Source: Treponema denticola ATCC 35405
GTDB taxonomy: Bacteria > Spirochaetota > Spirochaetia > Treponematales > Treponemataceae
Assembly (NCBI RefSeq): GCF_000008185.1
Contig: NC_002967.9
Coordinates: forward strand, 2,356,001 to 2,420,000
DNA length: 64,000 nucleotides
Direction: 5' to 3'
Below, one piece after another: positions 1 through 8,873 of this stretch. The notes beneath the pieces are model-generated. The model worked only from the letters and a program-made list of their open reading frames with translations, was not told the origin of the DNA and did not search any database. How positions within the stretch are numbered: the stretch's first letter is position 1; each line of letters begins with the position of its first letter. The translations under genes and the position numbers were made by a program.

Positions 1-410
1 ACGCTCACAAATACTGAAAACACAAGGGCAAAGGGAATAACAAAACGAAGCTTAAAATTCTCTGCAGCCCATTTACCTATCTCTGTAAACGGCATGTAGG
101 CAAGGCCGACAATCATCAATATGCCTACGACGGCCCAAGGCAAAATACTTACATTGGGCAGCCGGTATTTTTCTGCCTGCAGGCTTAAAAGATTGGGAAT
201 TGCAGCCTGAATTTTTACCATTGTTTTTTCCGTAAGCGCATCATCTGCCTTGGTCTGAAAAGAAGAAGTATATAGATTTGAAGCTTGCGTAAGAGCACGG
301 ACAAGGCTTCGGCATTTTTTACAACGCAAAAGATGAAAGGTAACTGCAAAAGGAACAGTCTCATGCTTATCAAGAATCATATAACGGTTAATAGCTTCAT
401 TACATGTCAT
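1..410 (-). CDS. Zinc-type anti-sigma factor, partial (3' end outside window)
   Basis: This frame is open from an ATG at 410 to the window edge, giving 136 residues. Near residue 30 it carries H-x3-C-x2-C (FHLLRCKKC), the signature of zinc-binding anti-sigma (ZAS) domains. A hydrophobic segment around residues 92-110 (LPWAVVGILMIVGLAYM) and a second one at the cut end fit a membrane-anchored regulator. The start lies inside the sigma factor's last codons (11-bp overlap), which indicates translational coupling. Its inferred role is to hold the neighbouring ECF sigma factor inactive at the membrane until a signal arrives. The signal is unknown and the C-terminal sensor region is not in the window. 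Confidence 0.75.
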   Translation of the reverse strand, partial: MTCNEAINRYMILDKHETVPFAVTFHLLRCKKCRSLVRALTQASNLYTSSFQTKADDALTEKTMVKIQAAIPNLLSLQAEKYRLPNVSILPWAVVGILMIVGLAYMPFTEIGKWAAENFKLRFVIPFALVFSVFVS

Positions 411-1041
411 AGGCCAAATTCAATTTAAATAAAACGGGATATTCGGGGCTTTCCTCTTGTCCGTAAATTCCTTGATTTTCAAGCTCGGTTTTTAATATTT
501 TTTTTGAGCGGAAAATATGGGACTTAATCGTATTTACGGGTATACCGGTAATGGATTCTATATCGGCATAGGGCATATCATAAAAGAAATAAAGGTCGAT
601 ACATATTCTGTATTTTTCGGGAAGATCGTTTACAGCCCGCCTGATTGCATTTTTTACACAGTTTTGTATTTGCCTTTCTTCGGGAGTTAAATCGTTTGTT
701 TTTATCTCAAAATCGTCAAAGGCGGAAACGAATTCTCTTTTACGCTTAACCGAGTTTATCGCCGAATTATAGGCAATCCTCATAAGCCACGTAGAAAAAG
801 AAGACTCTCCGCGGAATTTAGGCAGGGCCGAAAAAGTTTTAAGCATTATGTCCTGCACAAAATCTTCCGAGTCATCATGGTTTTTAAAAAAACTCATTCC
901 CAAAGAATAGACACGCTTTTGATACTTTGCAGCAATTAGGCTGAAGGCTTCTGTATTTCCCGCAAGGACGGCCTTACATAAGAGGCGGTCTTGCACGGCT
1001 TCAGGAGATTCTTTTCTGAGTAAATTTGAAAATTTAATCAT
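400..1041 (-). CDS. ECF-type RNA polymerase sigma factor
   Basis: A 213-residue sigma-70 family protein with region 2 at about residues 35-105 (including DSEDFVQDIMLKTFSALPKF and the -10 reading segment FSTWLMRIAYNSAIN) and region 4 at about 120-185 (LPEKYRICIDLYFFYDMPYA followed by a helix-turn-helix ending NTIKSHIFRSKKIL). Regions 1 and 3 are absent, as in extracytoplasmic-function sigma factors. It overlaps a membrane-protein gene by 4 bp at its start and the anti-sigma gene by 11 bp at its end, so the three are probably co-translated. Target promoters cannot be read from this window, and no self-type promoter was identified. Confidence 0.92.
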   Translation of the reverse strand: MIKFSNLLRKESPEAVQDRLLCKAVLAGNTEAFSLIAAKYQKRVYSLGMSFFKNHDDSEDFVQDIMLKTFSALPKFRGESSFSTWLMRIAYNSAINSVKRKREFVSAFDDFEIKTNDLTPEERQIQNCVKNAIRRAVNDLPEKYRICIDLYFFYDMPYADIESITGIPVNTIKSHIFRSKKILKTELENQGIYGQEESPEYPVLFKLNLAYDM

Positions 1042-1391
1042 CTTTCAGCATCCCCTTTTTTGCCCTTAGATGAAATAAAATAGTAGAGCAAAAGGCCTAT
1101 ACCGCAGCTTAAGGGTACAAGACCTCCTAAAAGTACGTAGCTCAGTCCGTCTATGACAGAAAATAAAATGGTCAATACGCTTCCTATCATCAGCAAAAGA
1201 ATGCCCGAAATAAGGCAAAAACCCGACAAATTAAATTTTATCGGAATATATGTTTTAGTTTGAATTTGACAGATTATCTGCTTGTTACGCCAAAATAAGT
1301 AGAAAAAAATTAAAACGCCGGCCATAACAATACCGACTATAGGAACAACAGCTATAATAACTTGCGCAGCCGCAACGGGTTGTCCGTTCAT
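1038..1391 (-). CDS. Small membrane protein in the sigma-factor operon
   Basis: A 117-residue protein with three predicted membrane segments at about residues 10-32, 55-77 and 82-104, ending in a lysine-rich cytoplasmic tail (SSKGKKGDAER). I recognise no family. Its last four bases overlap the sigma-factor start, so it belongs to the same transcript and may be part of the signalling set. Codon use and composition match its neighbours. The function is unknown. Confidence 0.7.
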   Translation of the reverse strand: MNGQPVAAAQVIIAVVPIVGIVMAGVLIFFYLFWRNKQIICQIQTKTYIPIKFNLSGFCLISGILLLMIGSVLTILFSVIDGLSYVLLGGLVPLSCGIGLLLYYFISSKGKKGDAER

Positions 1392-1423
1392 TTCAATTCC
1401 TCCAAAATATGATTCTATAAACC

Positions 1424-1894
1424 TTATTCCAAAATAACGAAGTCCTTAAAATATATGCGTTTTATACGGGATAAATTTAGAATAGAATTTATCTCGGCCA
1501 ACACTTCTTTTTTAACCTCGTTTTCAGGCATGGTATAAAGCTCATATACGGTTTTTTGCGAAAACCAGTCAATAAGGCTTTTTCGGATATCTTCCTTCTT
1601 TTGGACAAGTTCTTCCTCAAAGGCCTTATCTTCAGAATTATACTCCAAAACGGGAAAAACTACAAGGGTTCCCGTGTGGATATCGGCTGTAGGAATCCTA
1701 AGCCGGCCCAAGTCGGAATAAAGGGCCTTTTTTCCGCGTATCTCCGAAGGACTTTCAGATCTTAAAACCTCATCGGTGTTTTTTTTCTTAAAAAGAGAAA
1801 AAACGGAACCTACAATTATAATAAGTACTACTGCAAAAAGCACATATTTAAGGAATTTATATAATTTTAAGCTCTTCCGGTTATTTTTAAGCAT
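1424..1894 (-). CDS. FliL-like membrane-anchored protein
   Basis: A 156-residue protein with a short basic N-terminus, one membrane helix at about residues 15-38, and a periplasmic domain ending ELYTMPENEVKKEVLAEIN then RIKRIYFKDFVILE. That ending matches the C-terminal pattern of the flagellar basal-body protein FliL (regulator helix plus a final hydrophobic strand), a stator-associated family. An upstream TTG (1900) would add two residues. The ATG at 1894 is preferred because a -10 box ends 5 nt before it and no ribosome binding site precedes either codon. It is not next to motor genes here, so it may be a FliL paralogue used outside the motor. Confidence 0.65.
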   Translation of the reverse strand: MLKNNRKSLKLYKFLKYVLFAVVLIIIVGSVFSLFKKKNTDEVLRSESPSEIRGKKALYSDLGRLRIPTADIHTGTLVVFPVLEYNSEDKAFEEELVQKKEDIRKSLIDWFSQKTVYELYTMPENEVKKEVLAEINSILNLSRIKRIYFKDFVILE

Positions 1895-1899
1895 ACTCA

Positions 1900-1928
1900 A
1901 TTATACAAAATGGGAGCCGAATATTCAA
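1900..1928 (-). promoter_or_regulatory. Sigma-70 promoter for FliL-like gene, probably leaderless
   Basis: On the minus strand, TTGAAT (1928-1923), 17 nt, TATAAT (1905-1900), then TGAGT and the ATG at 1894. Transcription would start at or within a base or two of the start codon. No Shine-Dalgarno sequence is present. Confidence 0.6.
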
Positions 1929-1953
1929 TAGAGACTTTAGATTATTTGCTCTG

Positions 1954-3174
1954 TTACTTGTTTGGTAAAAAGCCGCCTACAGGATATTGGAAAATTCTAA
2001 GATCGAATTCGTGGACGGACGCAAAAAGATGGTCAAAAATATCGGCTTGGATCTTTTCGTATTCTCCCCAGTCGGTGGTTGCAGTAAAAACATAAATCTC
2101 CATGGGAACGCCTGTAGCTCCCGGTTCAAGCTGCCGCACCAAAAATGTCAAATCCTTTCTTAAAGTATCAAGGCTTTGAAGATAGCGCGTAACGTACATC
2201 CTAAAGGTTCCGATATTGGTGAGCCTTCTATCGTTTAAGGGATGTTCCGTATCGCTGCCGTATTGGGCACTTATGTCGGAACTTTCAACTTCGGCAAAGT
2301 AGGATTTTAAAAGCTCTATCTTCCCTACCCTGCGTCTCAGTTCTTCATCCATAAATTTTACGGAAGAAACGTCCAAAAAGATTGAACGCTTGATGCGTCT
2401 TCCTCCGGTTTCCTGCATACCCCGCCAGTTTTTAAAACCGCTTTGCATTAGGTCGCTTGTCGGTAAAACGGAAATAGTCTTATCCCAGTTTTGAATTTTT
2501 ATCGTATGTAAGGCGACCTCGGTAACATCTCCGTCGGCATCATATTTAGGAACCGAAATCCAGTCCCCGCGGCGAACCAAATCGTAGGAAGAAATCTGGA
2601 GGCTTGCCACAAAAGAAAGAATCGTCTCGCGGAATACCAAAAGAAGAACAGCCGTCATAGCTCCTATTCCGCTTAAAAGAGACCATGGGGACTTTCCGCT
2701 GATTGTTCCTGCAGCGATGATAAAGCCTGCAATATAAACAATTAAGATAAAAACCTGAACATAACTGCGGTATGGCTTTCCCGCAAATCGAGGTTCATTT
2801 TCGGTATAGGCTGTAAGCCCGTCCAAGAGGCCGTGCAAAAGTCTTATTATTATCCATATCGAAATAAGGCTTGCAAGTTTTTGCATAAGCCCGGCTCCAA
2901 AACTTAATTTTAGCGACAAAAAATTAAAGGCAAAAATATATATAATAAGCGAAGCACGTTCTATATGAATTTTATCAAAAATATAATCATCAAGTTTACT
3001 CTTCGTTTTGGCTGTAATGCGGGACAGTATTTTTTTTACCGTTCCTGACAGTATTTTTTTTAACACTTTATGAAGAATAAAAGAAACAATCAAAACGGCA
3101 AACAGCCAAAAAATATCGCCTCTCACAGAATCTTCCGAAAGCCATTTTTGAACATTACCCAATAAATTTTGCAT
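1954..3174 (-). CDS. Mechanosensitive channel, MscS family (YbdG-like)
   Basis: A 406-residue protein with about five N-terminal membrane helices (residues 18-180), then the MscS pore helix and beta domain (GIGAMTAVLLLVFRETILSF, then DLVRRGDWISVPKYDADGDV). The match to MscS proteins continues through NWDKTISVLPTSDLMQSGFKNWRGMQETGG. Total length and the long C-terminal domain resemble E. coli YbdG (about 415 residues) more than the 286-residue MscS. These channels open under membrane tension and release solutes during hypo-osmotic shock. The gene ends 53 bp before the FliL-like gene on the same strand. GAGGT lies 10 nt before the ATG. Confidence 0.88.
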   Translation of the reverse strand: MQNLLGNVQKWLSEDSVRGDIFWLFAVLIVSFILHKVLKKILSGTVKKILSRITAKTKSKLDDYIFDKIHIERASLIIYIFAFNFLSLKLSFGAGLMQKLASLISIWIIIRLLHGLLDGLTAYTENEPRFAGKPYRSYVQVFILIVYIAGFIIAAGTISGKSPWSLLSGIGAMTAVLLLVFRETILSFVASLQISSYDLVRRGDWISVPKYDADGDVTEVALHTIKIQNWDKTISVLPTSDLMQSGFKNWRGMQETGGRRIKRSIFLDVSSVKFMDEELRRRVGKIELLKSYFAEVESSDISAQYGSDTEHPLNDRRLTNIGTFRMYVTRYLQSLDTLRKDLTFLVRQLEPGATGVPMEIYVFTATTDWGEYEKIQADIFDHLFASVHEFDLRIFQYPVGGFLPNK

Positions 3175-3292
3175 AAAATACGATACCTCTTAAAATGTTA
3201 CAATAAACGTTTTTTAATTCTAATTAAAATGAGTCAGTCTGTAAAGAGCTCGCATTGCCTCAAGTTAAATCTAACCGAAAAAAAAGCTGTTC

Positions 3293-3321
3293 TTGATTCC
3301 CCAGGCAAACTGTGTTATATT
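3293..3321 (+). promoter_or_regulatory. Sigma-70 promoter for the response regulator, probably leaderless
   Basis: TTGATT (3293-3298), 17 nt, TATATT (3316-3321), then AAGCTT and the ATG at 3328. A start point about 7 nt after the -10 box falls on the ATG itself. No Shine-Dalgarno sequence is present. Confidence 0.65.
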
Positions 3322-3327
3322 AAGCTT

Positions 3328-3981
3328 ATGAGAATAGCTATTGTAGACGATGAAAAACTTATATGCGAGGGACTAAAAATTATCTTTCAATCATATCCCG
3401 ATATTGAGGTTATTGCAACAGGCAGCAACGGAAACGATGCACTAAAAATATGCGAAGAAAAAAATCCTGAGCTTCTCCTCATGGATATAAGGATGCCGGA
3501 ATGTAATGGCGTAGAAGCAACAAAAAAAATAAAAAAGAGTTTCTCCGATATAAAAATATTGATTCTCACAACCTTTAACGATACCGAATATATTCAAAAA
3601 GCCCTTCAATACGGAGCATCGGGCTATCTTTTAAAGGACAGTTCGCCGGATGTAATCTATGACGGAATTAAGGCCGCTATTTCAGGGAACATCGTTATAA
3701 ATCCTGAAGTTGCAAAAACCATGCTTTTTGAAAATCATGAAGAAGCGGAAGAAAGAGTTATAAGGCCATTGGCTGAAATTCAAGACGAGTTCGGTTTAAG
3801 CCAAAAAGAAATAGAAATTATCAGGCTTGTTTCGGAAGGGCTTTCCAATAAACAGATTGCCTACAAACAGGGCCTTTCGGAAGGCACAATAAAAAACAAT
3901 ATTTCCGTAATATTCGATAAGACCTTTGTTTCCGATAGAACGCAGCTTGCCGCCTTTGCCTTTAAAAACGGGATTGTGTAA
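3328..3981 (+). CDS. NarL/LuxR-type response regulator (orphan)
   Basis: A 217-residue two-domain regulator. The receiver domain (residues 1-120) has acidic D7 and D8, phospho-acceptor D53 (LLLMDIRMP), the conserved T in ILTTF, and K in YLLKDSS. The C-terminal LuxR helix-turn-helix (about 150-210) includes LSQKEIEIIRLVSEGLSNKQ. The frame stays open upstream to 3169, but ATG 3328 is chosen because family homology starts there and a promoter abuts it. No histidine kinase is adjacent. The DesK/NarL-type kinase at 55.2 kb is likewise alone and is a candidate partner, which is an inference from family pairing rules only. Confidence 0.9.
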   Translation: MRIAIVDDEKLICEGLKIIFQSYPDIEVIATGSNGNDALKICEEKNPELLLMDIRMPECNGVEATKKIKKSFSDIKILILTTFNDTEYIQKALQYGASGYLLKDSSPDVIYDGIKAAISGNIVINPEVAKTMLFENHEEAEERVIRPLAEIQDEFGLSQKEIEIIRLVSEGLSNKQIAYKQGLSEGTIKNNISVIFDKTFVSDRTQLAAFAFKNGIV

Positions 3982-4022
3982 ATTCCTAATCTTCAATTTA
4001 TAATCGTTAACTTATCCCCTGC

Positions 4023-4051
4023 TTGAAAAAAAACTTTAGTTTGAATATAAT
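4023..4051 (+). promoter_or_regulatory. Sigma-70 promoter for Gate-domain protein and cobQ-like gene
   Basis: TTGAAA (4023-4028), 17 nt, TATAAT (4046-4051), about 40 nt before the coding start. This is a strong match to consensus with ideal spacing. Confidence 0.7.
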
Positions 4052-4091
4052 CCAAAAATAACTTACAAGTTGCTTTGGAGTGCTTAAAGGT

Positions 4092-5237
4092 ATGGAAACT
4101 AAATCTTTTTTTAAGAAAGAAATTGGGGCAGAAAACTTTATATTTTTAGCTTTGTTTTCTGCTTTCTTTTTTGGGGTCGGCTCGGTTATGGGCGGCGTAA
4201 ATATGATTAAGACCATGATGGAAACAGGTTTCGATTTGCTTATCAATATCTGTTTGTATTTAATGGCCGTAGCGGTATTGGCCGGAGCCGTTTCGGGGCT
4301 TTTTTCGGAATTCGGAACCATCGCTTTGATTAACAAAATCTTGTCCAAACTGATGAAACCCTTGTACGATTTACCGGGAGCCTCCTCCCTCGGTATCTTA
4401 AACTGTTTTTTATCGGATAATCCCGCAATCTTAACCCTTGCCGATGACGATAATTTTAGACGTTATTTTAAACAGTACCAGCTTCCTGCCCTTACAAACC
4501 TCGGTACAGCCTTCGGTATGGGCTTGATTACCACAACGGCAATGATGGGCTTAAACATAAAATCGGCAGTTCCTGCAGCTTTAATCGGAAATGTCGGAGC
4601 CATAGCCGGAAGTATAGTTTCAGTACGCTTGATGATTTACTTTTCAAAAAAACGCTACGGAACGGAAGCCTTTGTTTCTACAAAAAGAGTTGACCCCATC
4701 CCCGAAAAAATGCGCCCAGTCAGAGAAGGCGGAGCCGGAGGAAGGTTTATTCAGGCCATGCTTGACGGAGGCAAATCGGGTGTCAGCATGGGCTTGGCTA
4801 TTATTCCGGGCGTAGTAATTATCTGCACAATAGTTATAATGCTTACAAACGGCCCTAGTGCCGACGGTACATATACCGGAGGAGCCCGCGAAGGAATCGC
4901 TGTTCTTCCATGGATAGGTCAAAAACTAAGTTTTATATTGAATCCTATGTATGGCTTCAGCAGTCCTGAAGCCATCTCCGTTCCGATTACGGCACTAGGC
5001 TCTACAGGAGCGGCCCTCGGCATTGTAAAAGAAATGTCTTTCGCCGGAAAAATAAATGCAAACGATATAGCAGTCTTTACAGCCATCTGTATGTGCTGGA
5101 GCGGTTATATTTCTACCCATATTGCAATGATGGATGCCCTCGACACAAAGGAGATGACGGGCAAGGCTATTTTAAGCCACACCATAGGCGGCCTCTTTGC
5201 AGGCATTGTCGCCCACCTTATAGCCTTTGTGCTCTAA
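4092..5237 (+). CDS. Gate-domain (nucleoside-recognition-type) membrane transporter
   Basis: A 381-residue integral membrane protein with about 8-9 helices. It contains two Gate-like segments, with glycine-rich helices such as [19 protein letters not shown] and [14 protein letters not shown], resembling the 'nucleoside recognition' Gate family and the CD0519/CD1768 group of uncharacterised membrane proteins. ATG 4092 is preferred over an in-frame GTG at 4080 because TTGGAG ends at 4080. The next gene, a cobQ-like gene, starts 4 bp after its stop, so the two are probably co-transcribed. That context suggests a link to corrinoid precursors, but substrate and direction are unknown. Confidence 0.6.
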   Translation: METKSFFKKEIGAENFIFLALFSAFFFGVGSVMGGVNMIKTMMETGFDLLINICLYLMAVAVLAGAVSGLFSEFGTIALINKILSKLMKPLYDLPGASSLGILNCFLSDNPAILTLADDDNFRRYFKQYQLPALTNLGTAFGMGLITTTAMMGLNIKSAVPAALIGNVGAIAGSIVSVRLMIYFSKKRYGTEAFVSTKRVDPIPEKMRPVREGGAGGRFIQAMLDGGKSGVSMGLAIIPGVVIICTIVIMLTNGPSADGTYTGGAREGIAVLPWIGQKLSFILNPMYGFSSPEAISVPITALGSTGAALGIVKEMSFAGKINANDIAVFTAICMCWSGYISTHIAMMDALDTKEMTGKAILSHTIGGLFAGIVAHLIAFVL

Positions 5238-5241
5238 ACCG

Positions 5242-6087
5242 ATGGCAAGCATAATGATTCAAGGGACTACCTCCTCGGCGGGCAAGTCCCTTTTTTGTAC
5301 AGGCCTTTGCAGAATCTTTAAAAAGAAGGGCTTAAAAGTTGTTCCCTTTAAATCTCAAAATATGTCCTCGATTTTTTTTACCACAGCTGACGGAAAAAAG
5401 ATAAGCAGCGCTCAAGCCCTTCAAGCGAGGGCTGCGGGTATTGAGCCCCGTCCCGAAATGAATCCGATTCTCCTCATACCCAAAACGGACGTAGGCTCTA
5501 AGGTTATAATCTTAGGGGAAGAAAAAAAGGAGATGAAGGCAAGGGAATATTTTGAGTACAAAAAGACCTGTAAACCTATGATTTTAAAAACCTTTCAAAA
5601 GCTTGAAAAAGAAAATGATATTGTGGTCATAGAGGGAGCAGGGAGTCCTGCCGAAATAAATCTAAACCAAAACGACATTGTCAACATGGGCATGGCCGAA
5701 ATGGCCGATGCTCCCGTTCTCTTGATTGCCGACATAGACAGGGGCGGCGTCTTTGCCCAGCTCTACGGAACCGTAATGCTCCTCCCTGAAAAAGACAGGA
5801 AAAGAATTAAGGGCATGATTATAAATAAATTCCGCGGAGATAAGAGCCTTTTAGATCCCGGCATTAAGATGATTGAAGATCTTGTAAAGATTCCTGTGAT
5901 AGCAACTATTCCTTACATGCACTTGGAACTTGCCGATGAGGACAGCCTCATAGACGATGATAAAAGATGCAATACCCAAGCCCAAAGCGATGCCGAGCTC
6001 GAAAAAGAGCTGGATAAACTCGCTGCCCTCATCGAAGAGAACAGCGATATGGATTTTATCTTTAAGACGGCCTTTACAAAAATGTAG
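5242..6087 (+). CDS. Cobyric acid synthase CobQ, synthetase domain only
   Basis: A 281-residue protein that matches the N-terminal ATP-dependent synthetase domain of CobQ/CbiP: P-loop [20 protein letters not shown], then [53 protein letters not shown] and MIINKFRGD. Full CobQ is about 490-510 residues and uses a C-terminal glutamine amidotransferase domain to supply ammonia for amidating side chains b, d, e and g of the corrin ring. Here the protein stops at the interdomain linker, and clpB's stop is only 50 bp away. No amidotransferase domain is visible nearby in any frame. It is either a split enzyme with its amidotransferase elsewhere or a truncated relic. No Shine-Dalgarno sequence is seen, so coupling to the upstream gene is likely. 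Confidence 0.85.
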   Translation: MASIMIQGTTSSAGKSLFCTGLCRIFKKKGLKVVPFKSQNMSSIFFTTADGKKISSAQALQARAAGIEPRPEMNPILLIPKTDVGSKVIILGEEKKEMKAREYFEYKKTCKPMILKTFQKLEKENDIVVIEGAGSPAEINLNQNDIVNMGMAEMADAPVLLIADIDRGGVFAQLYGTVMLLPEKDRKRIKGMIINKFRGDKSLLDPGIKMIEDLVKIPVIATIPYMHLELADEDSLIDDDKRCNTQAQSDAELEKELDKLAALIEENSDMDFIFKTAFTKM

Positions 6088-6137
6088 CAGCCTGTTTTTA
6101 AGCTTTATCTTCTAAAAGAAAAGGACTGAGCATCCTC

Positions 6138-8717
6138 TTATCCCTTCTTAAAGATAAGGCTATTTTCTCCCTTGTCAACCAGTATTGTGCTTCCTTCGGG
6201 GAATTTACCTTCGAGAACTTCGCGGGCGAGTTTGTTTTCAAGCTCGGCCTGTATAGCCCTCTTTAGGGGGCGGGCACCGAACATGGGGTCGTAACCTATG
6301 TCTGCAAGAAAATCCTTCGCCTTATCCGAAACTTTTAAGCCTAGCCGGCGGGCCTGCAAGCGTTCTGCAACTGACCTTAGCTGAATATCGACGATCTTTC
6401 GTATATGTTCTTTTTCAAGCCTGTTAAAGGTTAGGATTTCGTCGATGCGGTTTAAAAATTCGGGCCTAAAATTATCGCGGAGAATTTGGTTAATTTCTTC
6501 TTTTATGCTTCCCATATCCTTTGCGGTCAATATATACTCGGAGCCTATGTTGCTGGTCATAATTATAATTGTGTTCTTAAAATCGACTACACGGCCTTGT
6601 CCGTCGGTAAGACGCCCGTCATCCAAAATCTGCAAAAAGACGTTAAAGACATCCTGATGCGCTTTTTCGATTTCGTCAAAGAGGATTACGCTGTAGGGCC
6701 TCCGTCTTACGGCCTCGGTAAGCTGCCCTCCCTCATCATAACCCACATATCCGGGGGGAGCTCCTATCAGGCGGCTCACGGAATGTTTTTCCATGTACTC
6801 GCTCATATCAATTCGGGTAAGGGCCTTTTCGTCATTGAACAAAAAATCGGCTAGGGTTCTGGCCAATTCGGTTTTGCCGACACCGGTGGGGCCTATACAT
6901 AAAAAACTTCCCAAGGGACGGTTCATATCGGAAAGGCCTGCCTTGTTTCTTCTTATAGCATCCGAAACTACCCTTACGGCTTCATCTTGTCCGACGACGC
7001 GGGCTTGTAAAACTTTTTCAAGCTGTAAAAATTTTTGCATCTCGCTTGCAAGCATTTTTGCAACGGGAATACCTGTCCACATTGAAACGATTCGGGCTAT
7101 GTCTTCTTCGCAAACCTCTTCACGTAAAAGCTGTCCCTGCTGACCGGCTTTTTTTTCAAGCTCGGCAGTAACGGCAGCTATCTTCTTTTCGAGTTCGGGG
7201 ATTTTTCCGTATTTTAGCTCGGCGGCCTTGTTTAAGTTTCCCTCTCGGCTGTACTTGGTTTCTTCGATACGGAGCTGTTCCAATTCTTCCTTGTATTTGC
7301 GGGATTCGTTAATGCGGGCTTTTTCGTTTTGCCACTGGGCCTGCATCGCATTCCGTTTTGAAGAAAGCTCCGCCAACTCTTCTTCAAGTTTTAAAAGCCT
7401 TTCCTTTGAGGCCGTATCGTTTTCTTTTCCTATAGAAACCTTTTCGATATTCAACTGAAGAATTTTGCGCTCAACCTGATCAAGCTCTACAGGCTGGCTT
7501 TCTATTTCCATTTTAAGACGGCTTGCAGCCTCATCTACAAGGTCAATCGCCTTGTCGGGCAAAAAGCGGTTTGTGATATAACGGTTGGAAAGTACGGCTG
7601 CCGCTATGAGAGCCTCATCCCTTATGCGTACCCCGTGATGAACTTCATATTTTTCCTGTAAGCCGCGCAGGATTGCTATTGTGTCTTCAACCGTAGGTTC
7701 GGGACAGTAAACCTGCTGGAAGCGGCGTTCAAGGGCTGCATCTTTTTCGATGTATTTTCGGTACTCGTTTAGGGTAGTGGCTCCTATCGCCCTGAGCTCT
7801 CCTCGGGCAAGGGCCGGCTTTAATAAGTTTGAAGCATCCATCGAACCTTCACTTGCTCCGGCACCTACAAGGGTGTGAAGCTCGTCGATAAAGAGGATGA
7901 CTCGGCCTTCGGATTTTTGCACTTCGGAAATTACGGCCTTTAATCTTTCTTCAAATTCGCCGCGGAATTTTGCTCCTGCGACCAAGGCTCCGAGGTCGAG
8001 GGATAAAAGTCTTTTTCCCTTTAAGCTGTCGGGCACGTCGCCTGAAACGATACGCCTTGCAAGGCCTTCGACTATGGCTGTTTTTCCGACTCCGGGTTCT
8101 CCGATCAAAACGGGATTGTTTTTTGTTCTACGGGAAAGAACCTGCATTACCCGCCTTATTTCTTCATCCCGCCCGATTACGGGATCTATCTTTTCGTTTT
8201 TTGCAAGCTGTGTAAGGTCACGGCAAAATTTTTCCAAACTTCTGAATGTAGATTCGGGATTTTCGCTCGTTACCCTGTTGTTTCCGCGGATTTCTTTAAG
8301 TGCGGAAAGGAGATTTTTTAGATTGATACCCCGTGAGCGCAAGAGTTCTCCCGTTTCGTCTTTAGATTCGCTTAGGGCAAGCAAAAGATGTTCGGTAGAA
8401 ACATATTCGTCTTTTAATTTATCTGCATAGCCTTCGGCATTTGCAAAAACCTTTGCAAGTAAGGGCGAAATATAAGTTTGAGCGGACTGTCCCGTAACAC
8501 GGGGCTTTCTGTCAAGCATTTTATCGAGGTCATCCAAAAGACTTTCGGGACTTACTCCGATTTTTTCTACTAAAGGCGGAACAATTCCGTCCTCTTGTTC
8601 TAAAAGAACATACAAAAGATGTTCACTTTCAACCTGACTGTGGTCGTCTCTTTGGGCAAGCGAAGAAGCCTCTTGAACGGCTTCCGATGCCTTAACTGTA
8701 TACTTATCTATATTCAT
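6138..8717 (-). CDS. clpB: ATP-dependent disaggregase ClpB
   Basis: An 859-residue Hsp100 chaperone of the usual ClpB length. In order: Clp N-domain repeats (residues 1-145), AAA-1 with Walker [10 protein letters not shown] and Walker [10 protein letters not shown], a long coiled-coil middle domain (about 410-530) that distinguishes ClpB from ClpA/ClpC, and AAA-2 with Walker [21 protein letters not shown] and sensor region [10 protein letters not shown]. It extracts polypeptides from aggregates together with DnaK. No CIRCE (HrcA) operator is visible upstream. The start codon has no Shine-Dalgarno sequence and lies close behind a possible -10 box. It converges on the cobQ-like gene. Confidence 0.97.
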   Translation of the reverse strand: MNIDKYTVKASEAVQEASSLAQRDDHSQVESEHLLYVLLEQEDGIVPPLVEKIGVSPESLLDDLDKMLDRKPRVTGQSAQTYISPLLAKVFANAEGYADKLKDEYVSTEHLLLALSESKDETGELLRSRGINLKNLLSALKEIRGNNRVTSENPESTFRSLEKFCRDLTQLAKNEKIDPVIGRDEEIRRVMQVLSRRTKNNPVLIGEPGVGKTAIVEGLARRIVSGDVPDSLKGKRLLSLDLGALVAGAKFRGEFEERLKAVISEVQKSEGRVILFIDELHTLVGAGASEGSMDASNLLKPALARGELRAIGATTLNEYRKYIEKDAALERRFQQVYCPEPTVEDTIAILRGLQEKYEVHHGVRIRDEALIAAAVLSNRYITNRFLPDKAIDLVDEAASRLKMEIESQPVELDQVERKILQLNIEKVSIGKENDTASKERLLKLEEELAELSSKRNAMQAQWQNEKARINESRKYKEELEQLRIEETKYSREGNLNKAAELKYGKIPELEKKIAAVTAELEKKAGQQGQLLREEVCEEDIARIVSMWTGIPVAKMLASEMQKFLQLEKVLQARVVGQDEAVRVVSDAIRRNKAGLSDMNRPLGSFLCIGPTGVGKTELARTLADFLFNDEKALTRIDMSEYMEKHSVSRLIGAPPGYVGYDEGGQLTEAVRRRPYSVILFDEIEKAHQDVFNVFLQILDDGRLTDGQGRVVDFKNTIIIMTSNIGSEYILTAKDMGSIKEEINQILRDNFRPEFLNRIDEILTFNRLEKEHIRKIVDIQLRSVAERLQARRLGLKVSDKAKDFLADIGYDPMFGARPLKRAIQAELENKLAREVLEGKFPEGSTILVDKGENSLIFKKG

Positions 8718-8723
8718 GTATAA

Positions 8724-8752
8724 AAAATAATAAAAATTCGGAAAAAAATCAA
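8724..8752 (-). promoter_or_regulatory. Possible promoter for clpB, close to the start codon
   Basis: On the minus strand, TTGATT (8752-8747), 17 nt, TATTTT (8729-8724), 6 nt, ATG 8717. A TATTAT at 8732-8727 is an alternative -10 box, 9 nt before the ATG. The -10 matches are imperfect in a very A+T-rich stretch, so this is weaker than the other leaderless candidates. Confidence 0.4.
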
Positions 8753-8795
8753 TAATCTAATCTTAAAATATCAGACGAATTTGAAGAAAGCCAAC

Positions 8796-8824
8796 TTGTC
8801 ATATTTTTAATCATCATATATAAT
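8796..8824 (+). promoter_or_regulatory. Sigma-70 promoter for the AbgT-family transporter
   Basis: TTGTCA (8796-8801), 17 nt, TATAAT (8819-8824). The transcript would have a leader of roughly 40 nt carrying the ribosome site TAGGAG. Confidence 0.7.
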
Positions 8825-8873
8825 GCCGAAACTGCCTTTTTACATAGGCAAATACATTTTCTAGGAGTTCTTC

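Noticed and set aside
3169-3327. N-terminal extension of the response regulator
   Set aside because: It precedes the receiver-domain start and would place the promoter inside the coding region.
7897-8430. Long antisense frame inside clpB (177 codons)
   Set aside because: It mirrors ClpB codons, has no ribosome site and no family match.
8718-8873. CIRCE/HrcA heat-shock operator before clpB
   Set aside because: No TTAGCACTC/GAGTGCTAA inverted repeat is present.
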